Assembly (NCBI GenBank): GCA_964035545.1
Contig: OZ037768.1
Location: 16,027,375-16,091,374 of the forward strand
Reading direction: 5' to 3'
Source of the DNA: Bugula neritina
Lineage: Eukaryota > Bryozoa > Gymnolaemata > Cheilostomatida > Bugulidae
DNA length: 64,000 nucleotides
Part shown: in pieces, positions 12,301 through 25,526 of the stretch
Numbering within the stretch: the stretch's first letter is position 1
Layout: each line of letters opens with the position of its first letter
Program-made: the position numbers and the translations under genes
The notes under the pieces: generated by a model
Databases searched by the model: none
Told to the model about the DNA's origin: nothing
What the model saw: only the letters and a program-made list of their open reading frames with translations

Positions 12301-15300
12301 TTTTCCATGTTTTTCCTATTTTTTTTAGTATATCGGGATATTCAGAAGGTGATGAAATAACCATTACTGTCCGCACACCTAAATTTACTAAAAAAATTAG
12401 GTAAAACCGTAGAAAATCAAGCAAAGTCAGTTATCTTACTTTTTTCAAACTGTTAATTTACAGCTTAAAAACCAACTGATCAAATATATGAGATACTAAA
12501 TCTGCAGAAATACACCAGTTACAACATAAATACAATTTCAGAGTTGTGAGCTCAGGCAAACTGATTTTAAAATAGATTTTGTAAACACGTGTGTGCAATT
12601 ATTTTGTGAGCTCAGACAACCTAATTATGATACAGCTGTACACATGCAAAGCAATACTGATTACATATTTTATCATTATAAAATGTTCTTAGACATATCC
12701 GTTGAACATATATAAGTTTTAAACAGAGGCTATACTTACAACTGAATGAAGAAACAAAAATCTACTCTGTTACTAATAATATTAGGAATCAAGGTAACTG
12801 CCCATTGCAAAATTGATTAATCAGAAAATAGGCATAGCCCGTCTTCAACAAGTATTAAAAACGAGTCGCTGTATTTTATAATGATAATATTTCAACAACA
12901 CTAACGTTGACAAATGGTGAAACATCTATTTAAAACAATACTACCATTATGTGTATGATGTTACCATAAACTCAATGCAGCAGTTCTATTTTAGCCATTC
13001 TTGACCCTAAATTTTTTTATTGGGTTCAAGTCGGGACTTTGTGTTGGCCAGTTAAGCGTTGAGACCCTCTGCTTTTTCGTCCACTCTAACAGTTTTTGCC
13101 CAATGGCATGGTGCATTGTCATCTTTAAATATGTAAATTTTATTTAAAAAGAAGTTTTTTATGATTGGAAGAAGTTTAGCATTGAGATTCTCTACATATT
13201 TTTGGGCATAAACATCATTCCAGAGCAATTACTGAGTCGACCTCCATCTTTTGATGCTATACAACCCAGAACATATAACCGATAGGGTGCTTAATTGTTG
13301 GAAGAATACATTAGAGGTTATACTCCTCATACTGGTATCTTCTAACAAAACAGTTTCCAGCATGATTGTTCACATTAAATGTGGATTCATCTGAGATAAT
13401 TACTTTTTTTCTAATCATTCACTGTCTAACTACCATGCTCCCTGGCCCACGGTGGCCGGTTTTTTCGCTGTTCCTCGGTTAGTAGAGGCTTCCTTCTTGC
13501 TTTGCAACCACATAGACCATGGCTCAGCAATCTTCGCCTTATCAGGGATGTTGAAGCTGTTGTTCCTGTTGATTCTGACCATTCTTTGTCAACTCAAGAC
13601 TTGTTTTATGGCAATCCTTCTTGCTGATCCTAATGAGAACCTTGTCATCTCTGAGTGTGCTTATTCTTGGTCGTCCACTTCCAGGTCGATCTGCTACACT
13701 GTCAGTCTCCATAAACTTCTTGATAATTTGATAATTTATGCAAGAAAATTATTACAAACCTTACTTCTGAAGTAAGATTTACAGCTCTCATTTTGTCTAT
13801 GCACAGCACCCAAGTGGACACCATGTAAAAGCTCACAACTAAATGACAGATTTCAAATTATGGAGGGAAATCATACTTTATGATATCATGATGCCATGCA
13901 CAAAGTCAAATTTCACTTTTTAGCCTTTTGTGGTTATCAAAAGCGATAAACTTTGGGAACATAAAAATACAGGAGTGTCACTTCCCTAGCTGCTTGTGTA
14001 GTTAGCCCGAAAATGGGTGGTAAACATCACAACAGTAGGAATTTATAAGGTGGGAATTGTAGTGCACATTCTAAAGGTCATTTTGACATATAGAACTTGC
14101 AGGAAAATAATAAGAACTTACAAGAAATGCCTATTAAACAAGATACGTAGAAATTTCTGCAAGCGTCGTTAAACTTTTTCACAGCACTGTATAATAAATA
14201 AAGTTTAACTCAAATGATACTAGTAACAAGTACGCCAGTCAATCATAATGAAAATATAGAACTAAAAACAAATAACTAGCTCAAGTTTGAATTAGTCTCA
14301 ACTTCAAATTGATTATTATTTACAATTTAATTATTAATATATTATTGCTTAATTAACCAATCAGCCTAAACTAAAAATCGAATATTATTTGATAATGGGT
14401 AATTGAATAAAATAGATCACTATAATTACAATTTGGTTTTACTTAGTAATGACAAATTAAAACAATTATGTAATAATTTACTACGATACACAAATAATAA
14501 CCCTTAAATTTCCTTCACCACAGTCATTACTATTGAGTGCAATATTGTACATAATCACATAACCAGCAAAGCAAAAACTGACGAAACAAAGCTAAATTTG
14601 CTAAAAATCATATCAATAGTAGTTTCTGTCAGTTAGAAACTCTACTGACCAAGTCACTGGGTTAATCTCACTATCAGCAGCAGACAGACATGTACAAAAT
14701 GTTCTAATACACATTTTTTAGGCTTGCAACTTTGAAATTAAAGTCAAATTACAGACAAGTTAGTTCTGCAGATTTCAATAGCATGTAAACATAGAAATTA
14801 GATTAAGCTTATACTAACACAGAAACAATTTGCAACAGAAAAATTACTAGAATTTAACTTTAGAAGGTTATAAGTAGTTGAATGCTGCGTTTGGAGGAAA
14901 TGTTATAATCCGTTATGTAGCTTAGAAATTGTCTTCTCACACAAAATAAAACCATTTGAAGTTCACCTTCTTTATGAGCACAATAACCAAAAATAAAAGT
15001 ATTTATATTGCGCAATACTGACTTGTATATGGTAAGAACAACTAACGTGTTTAGCTTCACTGTCAACCTTTAGCTGCTCCAATCTTTCCTGAACATGTTC
15101 CAAATCTCTAATGGTCTTCTCTTGAGACAAACAGGTTTTAGTTGATCGCTTTAACTCTGCGGTCAGCTCTTTTTCTCTGGCCTTAAAACAGAATTTGCTG
15201 AAAGGGTATGTTGTCTAATACTCTACACTAGTTACAACTACACATATACTATGTACAACATCTCTTACAGTAGACTACCTAACTCACCTGCAACATCTCA

Positions 15301-18300
15301 ACCTCCTCTGTCAACTTGTCACTCATGTCTTTTGACTCCAGAAACTTTTTCTTCAGCTTAGCAATGGCATCGTCACAGTTTCTTTTAACTAGTAACTGCT
15401 CATTGGCTGCAAATAGTAACCCAACTATGTCCATAATGACAACACTTGGTTCATAATTAACGATAAGTTCAACGTATTTTCTTGTATCTACAGTATCTAC
15501 AGTGTAAAGAGTGTATACAGTGTAGAGAGTGTATACAGTGTAGAGAGTGTATACAGTGTAGAGAGTGTATACAGTGTAGAGAGTGTATACAGTGTAGAGA
15601 GTGTATACAGTGTATAGAGTGTATACAGTGTATAGAATGTATACAGTGTAGAGAGTGTATACAGTGTATATAATGTATACAGTGTAGCGAGTGTATACAG
15701 TGTATAGAATGTATACAGTGTAGAGAGTGTATACAGTGTATATAATGTATACAGTGCAGAGAATGTATACAGTGTAGAGAGTGTATACAGTGTAGAGAGT
15801 GTATACAGTGTAGAGAGTGTATACAGTGTAGAGAGTGTATACAGTGCAGCGAGTGTATACAGTGTAGCGAGTGTATACAGTGTAGAGAGTGTATACAGTG
15901 TAGAGAGTGTATACAGTGTAGAGAGTGTATACAGTGTATACAGTGTAGAGAGTGTATACAATATATAAAATATTTAGAGTGAAAAATTCTAAGCTCTTTT
16001 CAAAGTAGTAACCAGGACTTCCAGAAAATAGTCACTTTGACAACTTAGAAGATTCTACAAGATATGGCAGGAAACTAGCTGCAATAATCTTGGCCAATAT
16101 TTCAGCTCACCATGGTTACAGAGCCACTCGATAGACTAATAAATCCCTGCTTCACTACAGATAAAACTGGTGCACCAAAGTTTTGAATACCATTTTGTAT
16201 CAAAGTCAGCAGAAGTTTTTATTGTATATTTATGTATATTAACATACCAAGCCATTTTAAATATAATAAATATGATCTTACACTGTCTAACATTTCTAAC
16301 AGCTAAACTATGCAATATTACAATATATTATATAACAAGACTGATAATAGTACAAGTACTCACAGCTGGTTTCATGAGATTTGAGTTGCTGAGCAAGCTG
16401 ACACGCTGCCTCTTCTGCTTTAACTCTCCTCATTCTTTCCGTATCCAAATCCTTCATCAGTTGCTGATATCATAACAAAAGTTAAAAAGCAAACATTTTA
16501 ACTGGTTTCTGCCAATAACAATTTAGACCCATCATGTTTCCTTCAGACATTCTTGTTTAATAGGGAGATAGCGCATCATCATGCTAGTTGGATATTGCAC
16601 GTAATAATTTGTATATTTCTGAATCGCTAAGTAAATGTAGAATGAAGACAGCCCAGTTAAATCAGACCACTTATAAGTAGAATGAGGTAGTTATTAGGCA
16701 AATTTTCAACTGCTTGTAGCGAACAAATTGAACTGAACAGCAGTGTGAAGTTAACATTACATTGGCTTTTCTAGCCCAAGCTGACTAACCTGGTAGGTAG
16801 AATTCACAGCATCTCTACACATCATGTCAGAAAACCTGCGGGCACCTGCAGTTCCTGCCTTCACGCCTGCACTATTTTTAAAAGCAGCTTTATTCCTTGC
16901 AGGAACCTGTACGCAGCTACTACTATTACCATTGGTACCACCTGCAATATGAATAAAGTACTTAATATTCTAAGTTAATAATGCCCATCTATTTGCAGAC
17001 ACGTCTGTTTAAGTTAAGATGAATCTAACAAAGTATAGGTAGATTACCATCAGAGAGTCCAGCAGTATTTCTGCTTGCATTCTTCTTGAGTGACGATTGC
17101 TATAAGAAAGAAAAATTGAATAAACAATTCTCACTCAATTTCCTTTTTTAAGCGATTAAACAAACTTTAGATACTAAATATACGTAGCAAATTTATAATA
17201 TTAGATTTTAATGGTGATAAGCAGCTACAATATATGTCAGAGCATAATCATGTGCAGGATTTGTTTCACTTCCACCTTCCATTTTTAATACAAAACAACC
17301 TTTTGATTATTATTATTGCTATTTCTGCTGTTCTGAACCATTATTGTTGCAGCAACTTGTACAAGTTTTACAGATTCAAATAAATATCATAGAAACATTT
17401 TTTTAGCAATACTTGCACATTCTAAATTGTTTATAGCTACTCAGTTGTTGGAGAATGCTTATAAAACTAATAGTTTTATTGCATAAAGTTGAACTTAAAG
17501 TGTGTTGGTAAATATTTTTGATAAAAAATACTATCAAACTGTAATCTATAAGTTAAAATTTCAATAAACTTTTTAATATGATATTTATTGGAATCTTTAA
17601 ATAAACATTTTGTAAACTTAAAAATAATTACAATAACTTTGCCAAAGTTACTGAAGTCAATATGTGTTTTGTGAGACTATATGCATATATTAGGTCAATT
17701 TAAGTTTAAAAGAAAATTATCAAATTTTGAAAACTTCAAATTCAATAAAAACAGGAGTATTGTGAATTCACCCTTCTTCCCCACATTTATATGTTATAAG
17801 CGATTGTTTGCCAAATATATCATGTTATTATAATATTACAATACTCCGTCATTATACTGTTAGAAGCTAGCTGCATAGAAAGGTTTGTTATACTCCCCCA
17901 AACACATCCAGGTAAAAAATTTACTTTAGTTTTGCTACCATAGTCACAGCTAGTAGCTTCATATTAGTATTAGTCACTTTTACTAAATCAATTTACCAAT
18001 TTTTTAGGAGATTGCTTAGGAGATGATTTCTGCAGTTGCTCCAACTCCAACTCTGTTGATTCAATTTTCTTCATTAACAACTTTTTCTCAAGTATTTGCA
18101 GCTGTTGTTCCAAAGCATTTTTTTCCTGGGTAATCAACAGAAAATAGAAACAATGAGTATTGTATATTTTATCTGTTTAAAAAGAGAGGAGATAATAGGT
18201 AAAGGCAAAACATCAAAATAGTAGACATGACTTCTACATTTATACAAGATTTATACACATTTTTCCATGGAGAACTGAGAACAGAAAATGAAGTTTTTAG

Positions 18301-21300
18301 AGTCATGACAATTTCCTCGAGCTACTCTGGCAACATGGCTTATTGACTTCAGAGTAGCCTAACAGAAATGTTGACTGAAGGCCTTTCCTAAGTGGCCAAA
18401 GGATCTGAACTACCAGCCTAGCACATTGTATTCCATGACAGGGTGATACAAGTCCACAAGTTTATAGCAGTCTGACCATATGCATATACATAGTTACTTC
18501 TTCATGTCACAAAACTATGGTTGTAGTGTGACGAGTTCGAAAAGTCTGGTAGTCAGAAGTGTGTAGACAAGTAGCATGCAGCTTGCTAATCCAGTTGAGA
18601 GTAAATAGAGTTGTGAATATAAGTAGACTTTATTTCTCCAGCAAGATATGCACAAATCAACTTATGAAAATGAACTGACTTTTATAAGTAAAGCATCTGC
18701 TTTTATACTAAATTAATAAGTCTAGAAAATACTATTCCATTCCACACTGTGCATAACTCGTGTAGAATAGGCACTATTCATTAGCCAATAAAGAGTGATT
18801 AAAAATGTAAACAATTATTGCGCAATAATACTTGCATAGACTTGTGTGCCATACTAATTACAAGTGTAGGCTAAATAGCAAAAAAGATTGATATATATTA
18901 TAACAGTTTATAAAGTGGAATTTGTGACACTCCACCAGCACTAAATACCTCAACACAGCAGACTTATAGTACCTTTATATGCAGCTGGCAACATATGTAA
19001 ACCTGTAAATTGTTTTAAATACTGTATAGTTCTTACACGGATAACTAAAATTAGCAAGTAACTACCCTATTAATGTTATGAAGTCTTAACTGCTGCTCTG
19101 TACTTCTTTACTTTATTAGTGTAATGAATAATCTAAACTCACCCATATGCATTTTAAATAAGTAGTAATTTATTTGTATTTTATAATAGGATGCACCATC
19201 ATATTAATGATAAAATTGAAAATAGCTTTTCAGGTAATGATTAATTTGAAAATTCTGATGACTTACGAATATTTATTAAATTTGCATAATTACTAAAATA
19301 ATTTATACAAATAATGAATTTTTTACAAGACCTGCTAACATATTGAATATTCTGCAACAAAATAAAAATAACAAATGTTATTAATAATTTATTGTTTCTT
19401 GTATAAATGCTCTTTAAGTTGTAATTCTTTTTATGGCAATATTTATATCTTTAGTAACACAAATATTCATATATGAGAGCTGAGGGCAAAGTACAGGAAG
19501 AACTGAAAGTCAAGTAACAATATTCTTGCATCACTTTCATATTCCCTACTAGAGCACATGCAGCACTCATGACAATCTGCCTACTGCCTAAAATATACAA
19601 ATTAGAGAAAACCTACTTTTAATTCTACCTTGCACTAAACATAAGTAACTTACTCATAAGTCAATAACAAAGCCACCTACTTTATCCTGAAATGTAACAG
19701 GAAACTGATGTTGCATCTCCTCTTTAGCTGCACAGACTTGCTTAGAGTCGTCAACATTAATAGAACTGGCTGAGGGGGAAACGGATTTATTGTCCAGAGC
19801 CTTATGAAATCTGTCCAGCACGGCATCAATCCTAGGAGTGCTTACCACAGACAGCTTGGAGGTGGCAGGGGTGGCAGCAGACAAGTCAGCGGGTGAAGTT
19901 ACACTGCTGCTTGAAATTACTAAAAAGATTAACAAGAGACAGCGAGTCTAAATGCAGTCTAGTCAAAGGCTGCCCAAGATCTACAGTTCCAAATGACTAG
20001 AATATTACCTTCAGGTGAAGGCTTCTCAGTTGTCTTCAGGGATTTAAGTTGTTCTTGTAGAATTCTAGAATAATCTACAGCAGACAGATTTATTTTAAAA
20101 ATATTATTTTGCTAAACATTATGCACCTGCATAGAATCAAATTACTAAACAATATGAAGTGAACCCTTTTGCTAGTCAGTTTCCTCCAGACAAACCTCAG
20201 GCTTTACAAAATATTCTTTTGAAAACTTCTGCACAAGATACTAATATTTTTCTGCCACCTCATCAGCCAAGCTTGAATTTTATTGGCTGCCACGACTGCT
20301 CAGTGATTGGTCAACCACTTGGTTATGATAAATTTCTGCTTTTTTAGTAGTAATTATAATCAGTGCAATTGAATAAGTCTATCAAGGCACTTCACATATA
20401 GTCATATAGCTCTAAATCATCATCATAGCTGATATGACCCAGCATGATCAGCCTGAAGTACCTGAACTTTGTACAATTTCTCTCGTAGGAAAAATAATTT
20501 TATATATTTCATTATTTTATTCCAACTGAGAAGTTGTATATGCAGAAAGTAGCCAACTTGTCATGATTTGTCAAACTAAAACACCTTATTGACTATAATC
20601 CCTGTCAGACGATTCACAGTGAAATGTATAAATATTTTAGCAATAATAAACATTTTGCATTTACCTAGCAAGTGAGTAAAGTTTATACTTTAAAAACATA
20701 AAATAATATTTTCGATGTAAACTGAGTCTCCTTAACTCAAAGAAATTAAAATCATATCACACAAAAAATTAACTTATCAACTTTGAAAAGCCACTTAGCT
20801 CACTTGTGTTGGAGCATAGAGGATTAGATGCTGAAGGCCCATCTTCCAGGACTAAACATTCCAAGTGTAGACAACTTCTCAAACACAAAGCAATATGATT
20901 TACATCTGTCAGATTGTTGCCTTGCAGTTGAACTGTGTTTAGACTATTGTCACTTGGTAAAGATCTAAAGCCAGTCAGGCTTACAATCTGATTGTATGAT
21001 AGGTTGATGGATACCAAAGATCTAAAATGTACAGTATCAGTAGATTTGAGAATGTAAAATACTTGAGACTGAATAAGTAATCTACTACAAATCTCAAGTC
21101 ATACTTGAGGTGAGTGGATTAAATTAATCTGTAAAATGAATCATCAATAACTTTCTACAGAAAATTCTCTGATTTAAAATATGAGAGCCTTGCCTCAAAC
21201 CATGCTGGTAATATGGCTTGAAGTTGACACAGAAGCAACTTTGATCAGATGTTTTTATTGGCAATACTAATTGTCCCAATGAACTTTAATCCTTAGTCTA

Positions 21301-22252
21301 ACAGAGTTGTGTCATAATAAATGAGACTACCATGGGCTACTGTATTTAGACTGTACCAAGTAGACTTAGTAATATGGCTGTTAAAACTACTAGGGGCTTC
21401 AGTAGCCTGAACATACTTCTAAAACCTCACAATAAACTACCAAAGTAGGCTAGTTGTGATCTGAATGGCTTCCGTTTTCACATAAAACGCAAACGGTGTA
21501 CAGGAAAGAAAATTATCGATGAAATGTAATCTAAAATAAAATAAACTTTGAAATAATAAGACAGAAATAAGATAATACAAGGAATGTCAGTCTTGGAAAC
21601 TTAAGAGATTTAGAAACTTAACCTGAGAGATGTCAACCCTTCAACAATAGTGATGAAATTACAGGCTAGATTTAGCTGTTCCAAGTTTGTTAGAAACCTC
21701 AAGCCCTCAATTCTGCTGATTTGGTTTGAGGAGAGATCAAGATGTGTAAGCAGATGAAGTGATGACAAGTTTTCTATTCTAGAATATCACAATAACAGTC
21801 ACATGTTAACTTCAAGCAACGTATTCCGGAACTTGATATAAATATTGATATTACATAAGTTGATACAATTACTAAACATGTAACAGGGTGAAGAGGAAAA
21901 AAGGTGAGGTTACAAGTTAAAAAAACATTTCAAAAAACAACAGAATCAAAGAGATATCAAATACAGCTGCATTTCTGTAATGAAAAAATAATAAAAAGAC
22001 TACGATTTTTACAGAATTGAATGACTCAGCTTACTCTTTCTAAATAAATTTCGTAAAATCTTTAGTTGCACCATCACTACTCAGAACATATCAACAAGTT
22101 GTAATAGACACTATTCACCTTGGGATATAGTTGGCGTGTAAATTTAAGGATCGAAGCTTAGGTAAGTTGAGGTAGACATTGCTTAGTGATTCAACTCTGC
22201 AATCCGCAAGGAACAGTTCATCACTATTATCATTATCGCCAACACCAACCAT
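6374..22252 (-). CDS. LRRCC1: Leucine-rich repeat and coiled-coil centrosomal protein (LRRCC1/CLERC)
   Basis: This is a centrosomal/centriolar structural protein needed for spindle and cilium organisation in vertebrates. Twenty-one exons were traced, from 5' to 3': 22119-22252, 21623-21778, 20774-21021, 20009-20074, 19681-19919, 17997-18125, 17048-17099, 16790-16941, 16364-16463, 15288-15406, 15047-15181, 11881-12137, 11449-11533, 10946-11059, 10519-10590, 9996-10170, 9353-9576, 8209-8357, 7594-7731, 6653-6788, 6374-6502. All phases chain, giving 3009 nt (1002 residues); human LRRCC1 is about 1030. Residues about 10-170 are SDS22-type leucine-rich repeats (LTHLDLSSNQISRIEGL). Next is a Ser/Thr-rich linker with SSPKQSPKK, then coiled coil to the end. 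Diagnostic matches are YSELEDEFRMALQIEAERFQ, LWSKELAQQGASLSNERG and VEDEMRELL near the C-terminus. The ATG sits one base after a TTTTAG acceptor, so an upstream non-coding exon is likely. The exon 19 donor (GTTCGT) and exon 3 donor (GTTAAT) are weak but required by phase. Confidence 0.93.
12190..12492. repeat. Palindromic foldback element (MITE-like) in LRRCC1 intron
   Basis: The two halves of this stretch are imperfect reverse complements. CTTTGCTTGATTTTC at about 12292-12306 matches GAAAATCAAGCAAAG at about 12412-12426. The outer parts (GGTTTTTAGCT near 12200 against AGCTTAAAAACC near 12462) also pair. There is no coding capacity. It is probably a non-autonomous DNA transposon; the ends and target duplication are not resolved. 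Confidence 0.6.
12545..12655. repeat. Short direct repeat (two diverged copies of about 60 bp)
   Basis: Two adjacent segments begin with near-identical TTGTGAGCTCAGRCAAMCT and continue with related AT-rich sequence and a CACGTGTG / CAGCTGTACAC block. The repeat lies inside an LRRCC1 intron. I see no coding or transposon signature. Confidence 0.4.
12995..14191 (-). mobile_element. Degraded Tc1/mariner transposon, 3'-truncated transposase
   Basis: Reverse-strand translation in broken frames gives a Tc1 transposase. An N-terminal helix-turn-helix piece with DRPGSGRPRIST lies at about 13650-13720. ISDESTFNV, then GNCFVRRYQYEEYN, lie at about 13320-13400. IFKDDNAPCHWAK lies near 13090-13130 and NWPTQSPDLNPIK near 13020-13060. 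Asp residues in the SDES, DDNAPCH and DLNP motifs correspond to the catalytic region. There are several stops and frameshifts. The right terminus reads CACAGCACTG followed by TA (14190-14191), like a Tc1 inverted repeat at a TA site. I found no matching left terminus, so the element is truncated just after DLNPIK. It lies in the largest LRRCC1 intron, on the same strand as the gene. It is not functional as read. Confidence 0.85.
15489..15960. repeat. 18-bp minisatellite (unit GTGTATACAGTGTAGAGA), about 26 copies
   Basis: There are about 26 head-to-tail copies with point variants (TAGAGA, TATAGA, TAGCGA, GCAGAG). The unit is a multiple of three, so long spurious open frames of YTLSTL and ECIQCR repeats appear on both strands. 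Each unit contains the self-complementary GTATAC. The array lies in an LRRCC1 intron between exons 15288-15406 and 16364-16463. Confidence 0.95.
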
Positions 22253-25200
22253 ACTAAAATAAACATTAAATTTTCCTGACATGACTTATTCACTCCAACA
22301 TATTATTAACTGAACAACTGAATGTATTTTCTGTGTTGCAATATTTTTATATACAAATGCGTTGAACTTGTTTTTTGTGCTTGAATAAAAAACTCCACGT
22401 GCATGATATTTTTAAGAAACCTCAATTAAAATTTCTAAACTTGGTAACAAATGTATCGTACAAACAAGTCTAAGTGCTATGAGTTATGGGGCTTTAAAAA
22501 CATATATTTTTAGACACTACAGAAGTACACCAATATGTCCACACACAACTCGTTTTGTGTATTAAACTTTTGAGGTGGCTTAAGTTAAAAATGCTTAACT
22601 TCTGCAATATTGTTGTCATCACAGCACTGTCTGACTAAGCTATGTTTGTTTTCTTGTTTCAGTGAGATCTGCAACAGCGATGCCTAAATTACATTCTGTG
22701 TGTATATATAGGGACATCATTAAAAGTAAGAGTTAGATGTTCTTTATCTTTAGGCAGTTACCTTGATAGGAGCTAGAAAGTTTATGGTAGCCTGTTGAAA
22801 ATTATTTTTGACTGACTGAAAAGTATTGGTGAAAATGTGGTAAGTAGTAGTAGTAAGCAGTAGTGGAAAGTAGTGATATTGGTAATTATAATGATATATG
22901 TGAGGCTTATGGTGTTGAAGATGGGATTATTTTAGTCTTTGACAGACCTTTGCATAATTATAGTATAATTCTAAAAATTAAGCTATTTAGATTATGATTA
23001 CGATCTACAGTAAAGATATTTGATAATTACTGTATCCATATTGGTTCTCACAATACTCACTTTCATTCATACTGACATTAGCACTTATACTGATAGTCAT
23101 AGTATTAGTTGTGGGCTTGTGGCCATGTTAATAGTAACACTAAAATTACTATTATTAGTTGTAGACACACTCATGCATAGTCTGAGCAACATAGTAACTA
23201 CAGATCATGTGTGGCAGTTAAATAATCTTCTCATCGTTATAAATATGATTATTCTGCAATGTAACATGCCGGGCTACATCTCTACAGTTACTGCCTTATT
23301 TACCAATGCACAAGTTACCAAAACACCAAGGCTGAGCTGCAACTCAGTTACAGCTCAGCCAACCTCTTAGATACCCACACCTGACATAATTATAGCTAAA
23401 CTATAGTTTGGCAGTCAATTAGTAACAGTTTTTTTTATTATTACACTTAAAATTCAGTTGGTTTCACTCCTTCTTTGCTGTTATCATAAAGCTGCCTCAA
23501 ACTAAAGTTACACAGCAATCTTGCGAGTGACTGCATACCTGCAGTCTAGTCTGAGTGCAACCTTACGTGACCTGAGATAGTCAAACAGCTCACACTTACT
23601 ATTACTGGCAATAGTAGTTTTGAGACTTGTATACTTAGATAAAACTAAACAGGAATACTATTCATAATCACACTACTACTTCAGATTAGTTGCATTGCCA
23701 CTGTTGTACTTATTAGATTATTCAAGCACACCTACCTCAGTCTCAGTCACCCAATGCTCATACTGATACTAAATCTAATTCACTTTCAGCAATAATTACT
23801 ATTAGGTAATAAGCTTAAAAACTACATCAATTACTAGTCAGTAATTACTTGGAGCATAACTATACTTCTCCTTTATTTTTGGTAACAAAGATTTACATAC
23901 TCGTACTTATAGTCATTAGCAATCAAGTTTAATTATAATATCAATTACATTCAACTAAAAATAACAGAGTAAACTTATTTTAAAATAAATTTAGTTTAAA
24001 TTATATATGAAGACAAAATATAATTATACTATGGAAATTGATTAAATTTAATAATCAGATATTAAAAATAAATTACAATATTTACAATAATATTTTTATT
24101 AATTAATTCAAATTTTAATTTAAGTATTGATAATGATATCATAATTATTCATTATGAATATCATTACATCTAATAGTAATACATTTAATGATTTATAAAA
24201 CCACTACCAGTAATAATACTAATACTAATAGTAATAAAAAATTGTGATAATCAAGACAGTGACAACTGCGCCGTGAATGCATTTTCAAGAAAATTTATCA
24301 CTTCAAGTTCCACTTTAAGTTATTTATTTTCAGTATAACTTTAAGTTTACGCCTTACTCCTTAGCCCTTGCCCCTTACAGTTACTCTAAGGCTTAAACTA
24401 AAACTTAAACTAAAACTTTAAAGTAAAAGTTAGGGGGTAACGCTAACAGTAACACTGAGTGCATGCGTTAAAAATGAATACAAAAACCCATTAAATTGTG
24501 AGCAGCAGCTAGATTTAAATTAAAGTTGTTAAAGGTCCAATAATAACATATTAAAAACTCATTATCTTTGAAATCAACTCGATCTATGGCGTGAAACTGT
24601 GATTGCGTTCGACTGTTTACAAATAATTCAAAGTGCGCGCGAGGCAATACTAGAGTTACGTGAATTAAGAAGTTTAGCGTCAGTACCAACTTAACTTTAT
24701 TCTGTAACGATGAAGTGCTTATACGTTTCAATCGCTATTTTGTCCTCTGAATTGAATTCAATTTTAGCGAGCTACAATCCAACAAGCGTGAACGCCTATT
24801 TTCACGGGTCAAGTTATTTTACAAAAAACCGCATTATTTGTGCAAAGGGTCAAAGTTCAAAGCTGCAGAAAATAAGATTCTTAGGAAACAGATCGCCGAA
24901 CCTTGCGAGTTGTTGTTATGATTGGTTGAAGGGTAAAATAGGTACGCTCTGCTCCGTAAGTATGCTTTCAAAATACTTGAAACAGTTGTAATCATAAGAA
25001 TAAGCTTATTTTGCAAAAAACACAAAATTAAGCTCAAACATTGTTTTATAGAAAAATACCAAAAGCAAACTTGAACCCCAAAACCTACCAAGTGTTTAAA
25101 CAACAGGTTTCTTGTCAGCTTTACATCCTTTACTCCTACCAATATAATGTTGCAGCTGAAGCATTGATATACCAGCTAATAAAGGAATAATGACTTGATA

Positions 25201-25518
25201 AAGAGAAAAATTGTTTCAAGTAAATTTTTATGTTTACAAATTTACCATGTTTGAAAATCCTATAGAATGTCTTCACTAAAACTAAGAATGATCCTCAGAT
25301 AAAATGTTCACACATGAGCACACGCAAATTCTAATTTTAAAATTCTACCAGGACTTATGCAGGGCGAGGATAACTTTCAAAGCAGGTAAGGGCAATCTTT
25401 GATAATAGCTATTCGAGCTAACATGCTCTTGTTACATATTGTATAGAGCTTCTAAAAGAGACGGACTGCTTAGTGAGTGAGTGAGTGAAGAGAGCCGTTA
25501 AAATGGCTTAGAAGAAGC
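22253..25518. other. Divergent intergenic region upstream of LRRCC1
   Basis: No gene is supported here. The 100 bases next to the LRRCC1 ATG should hold a splice acceptor rather than the promoter. From about 22830 to 24250 the sequence is cryptic simple repeat rich in ACTATT/ATTAGT and ACTGATA-type hexamers. From 24280 to 25150 it is more complex and less AT-rich, with a few CpGs (GTGCGCGCGAGG near 24633). This is a reasonable place for a promoter/first exon of LRRCC1 on the minus strand, but no coding is evident. Confidence 0.35.
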
Positions 25519-25526
25519 TTCTAGGT

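Noticed and set aside
15489-15960. Regular repeats considered as a CRISPR array
   Set aside because: The repeats are contiguous without unique spacers, and the DNA is clearly eukaryotic.
15482-15961. Open frames of YTLSTL / ECIQCR repeats on both strands
   Set aside because: They are translations of the 18-bp tandem array, which lies between two well-defined LRRCC1 exons.
23020-23370. Hydrophobic 116-codon plus-strand frame
   Set aside because: It is in simple-sequence DNA; the apparent membrane segments come from ATT/CTA-rich repeats.
24710-25142. Overlapping frames of 93 and 102 codons on opposite strands
   Set aside because: No recognisable domain, no splice-linked exons and no clear codon bias; could be LRRCC1 upstream DNA.
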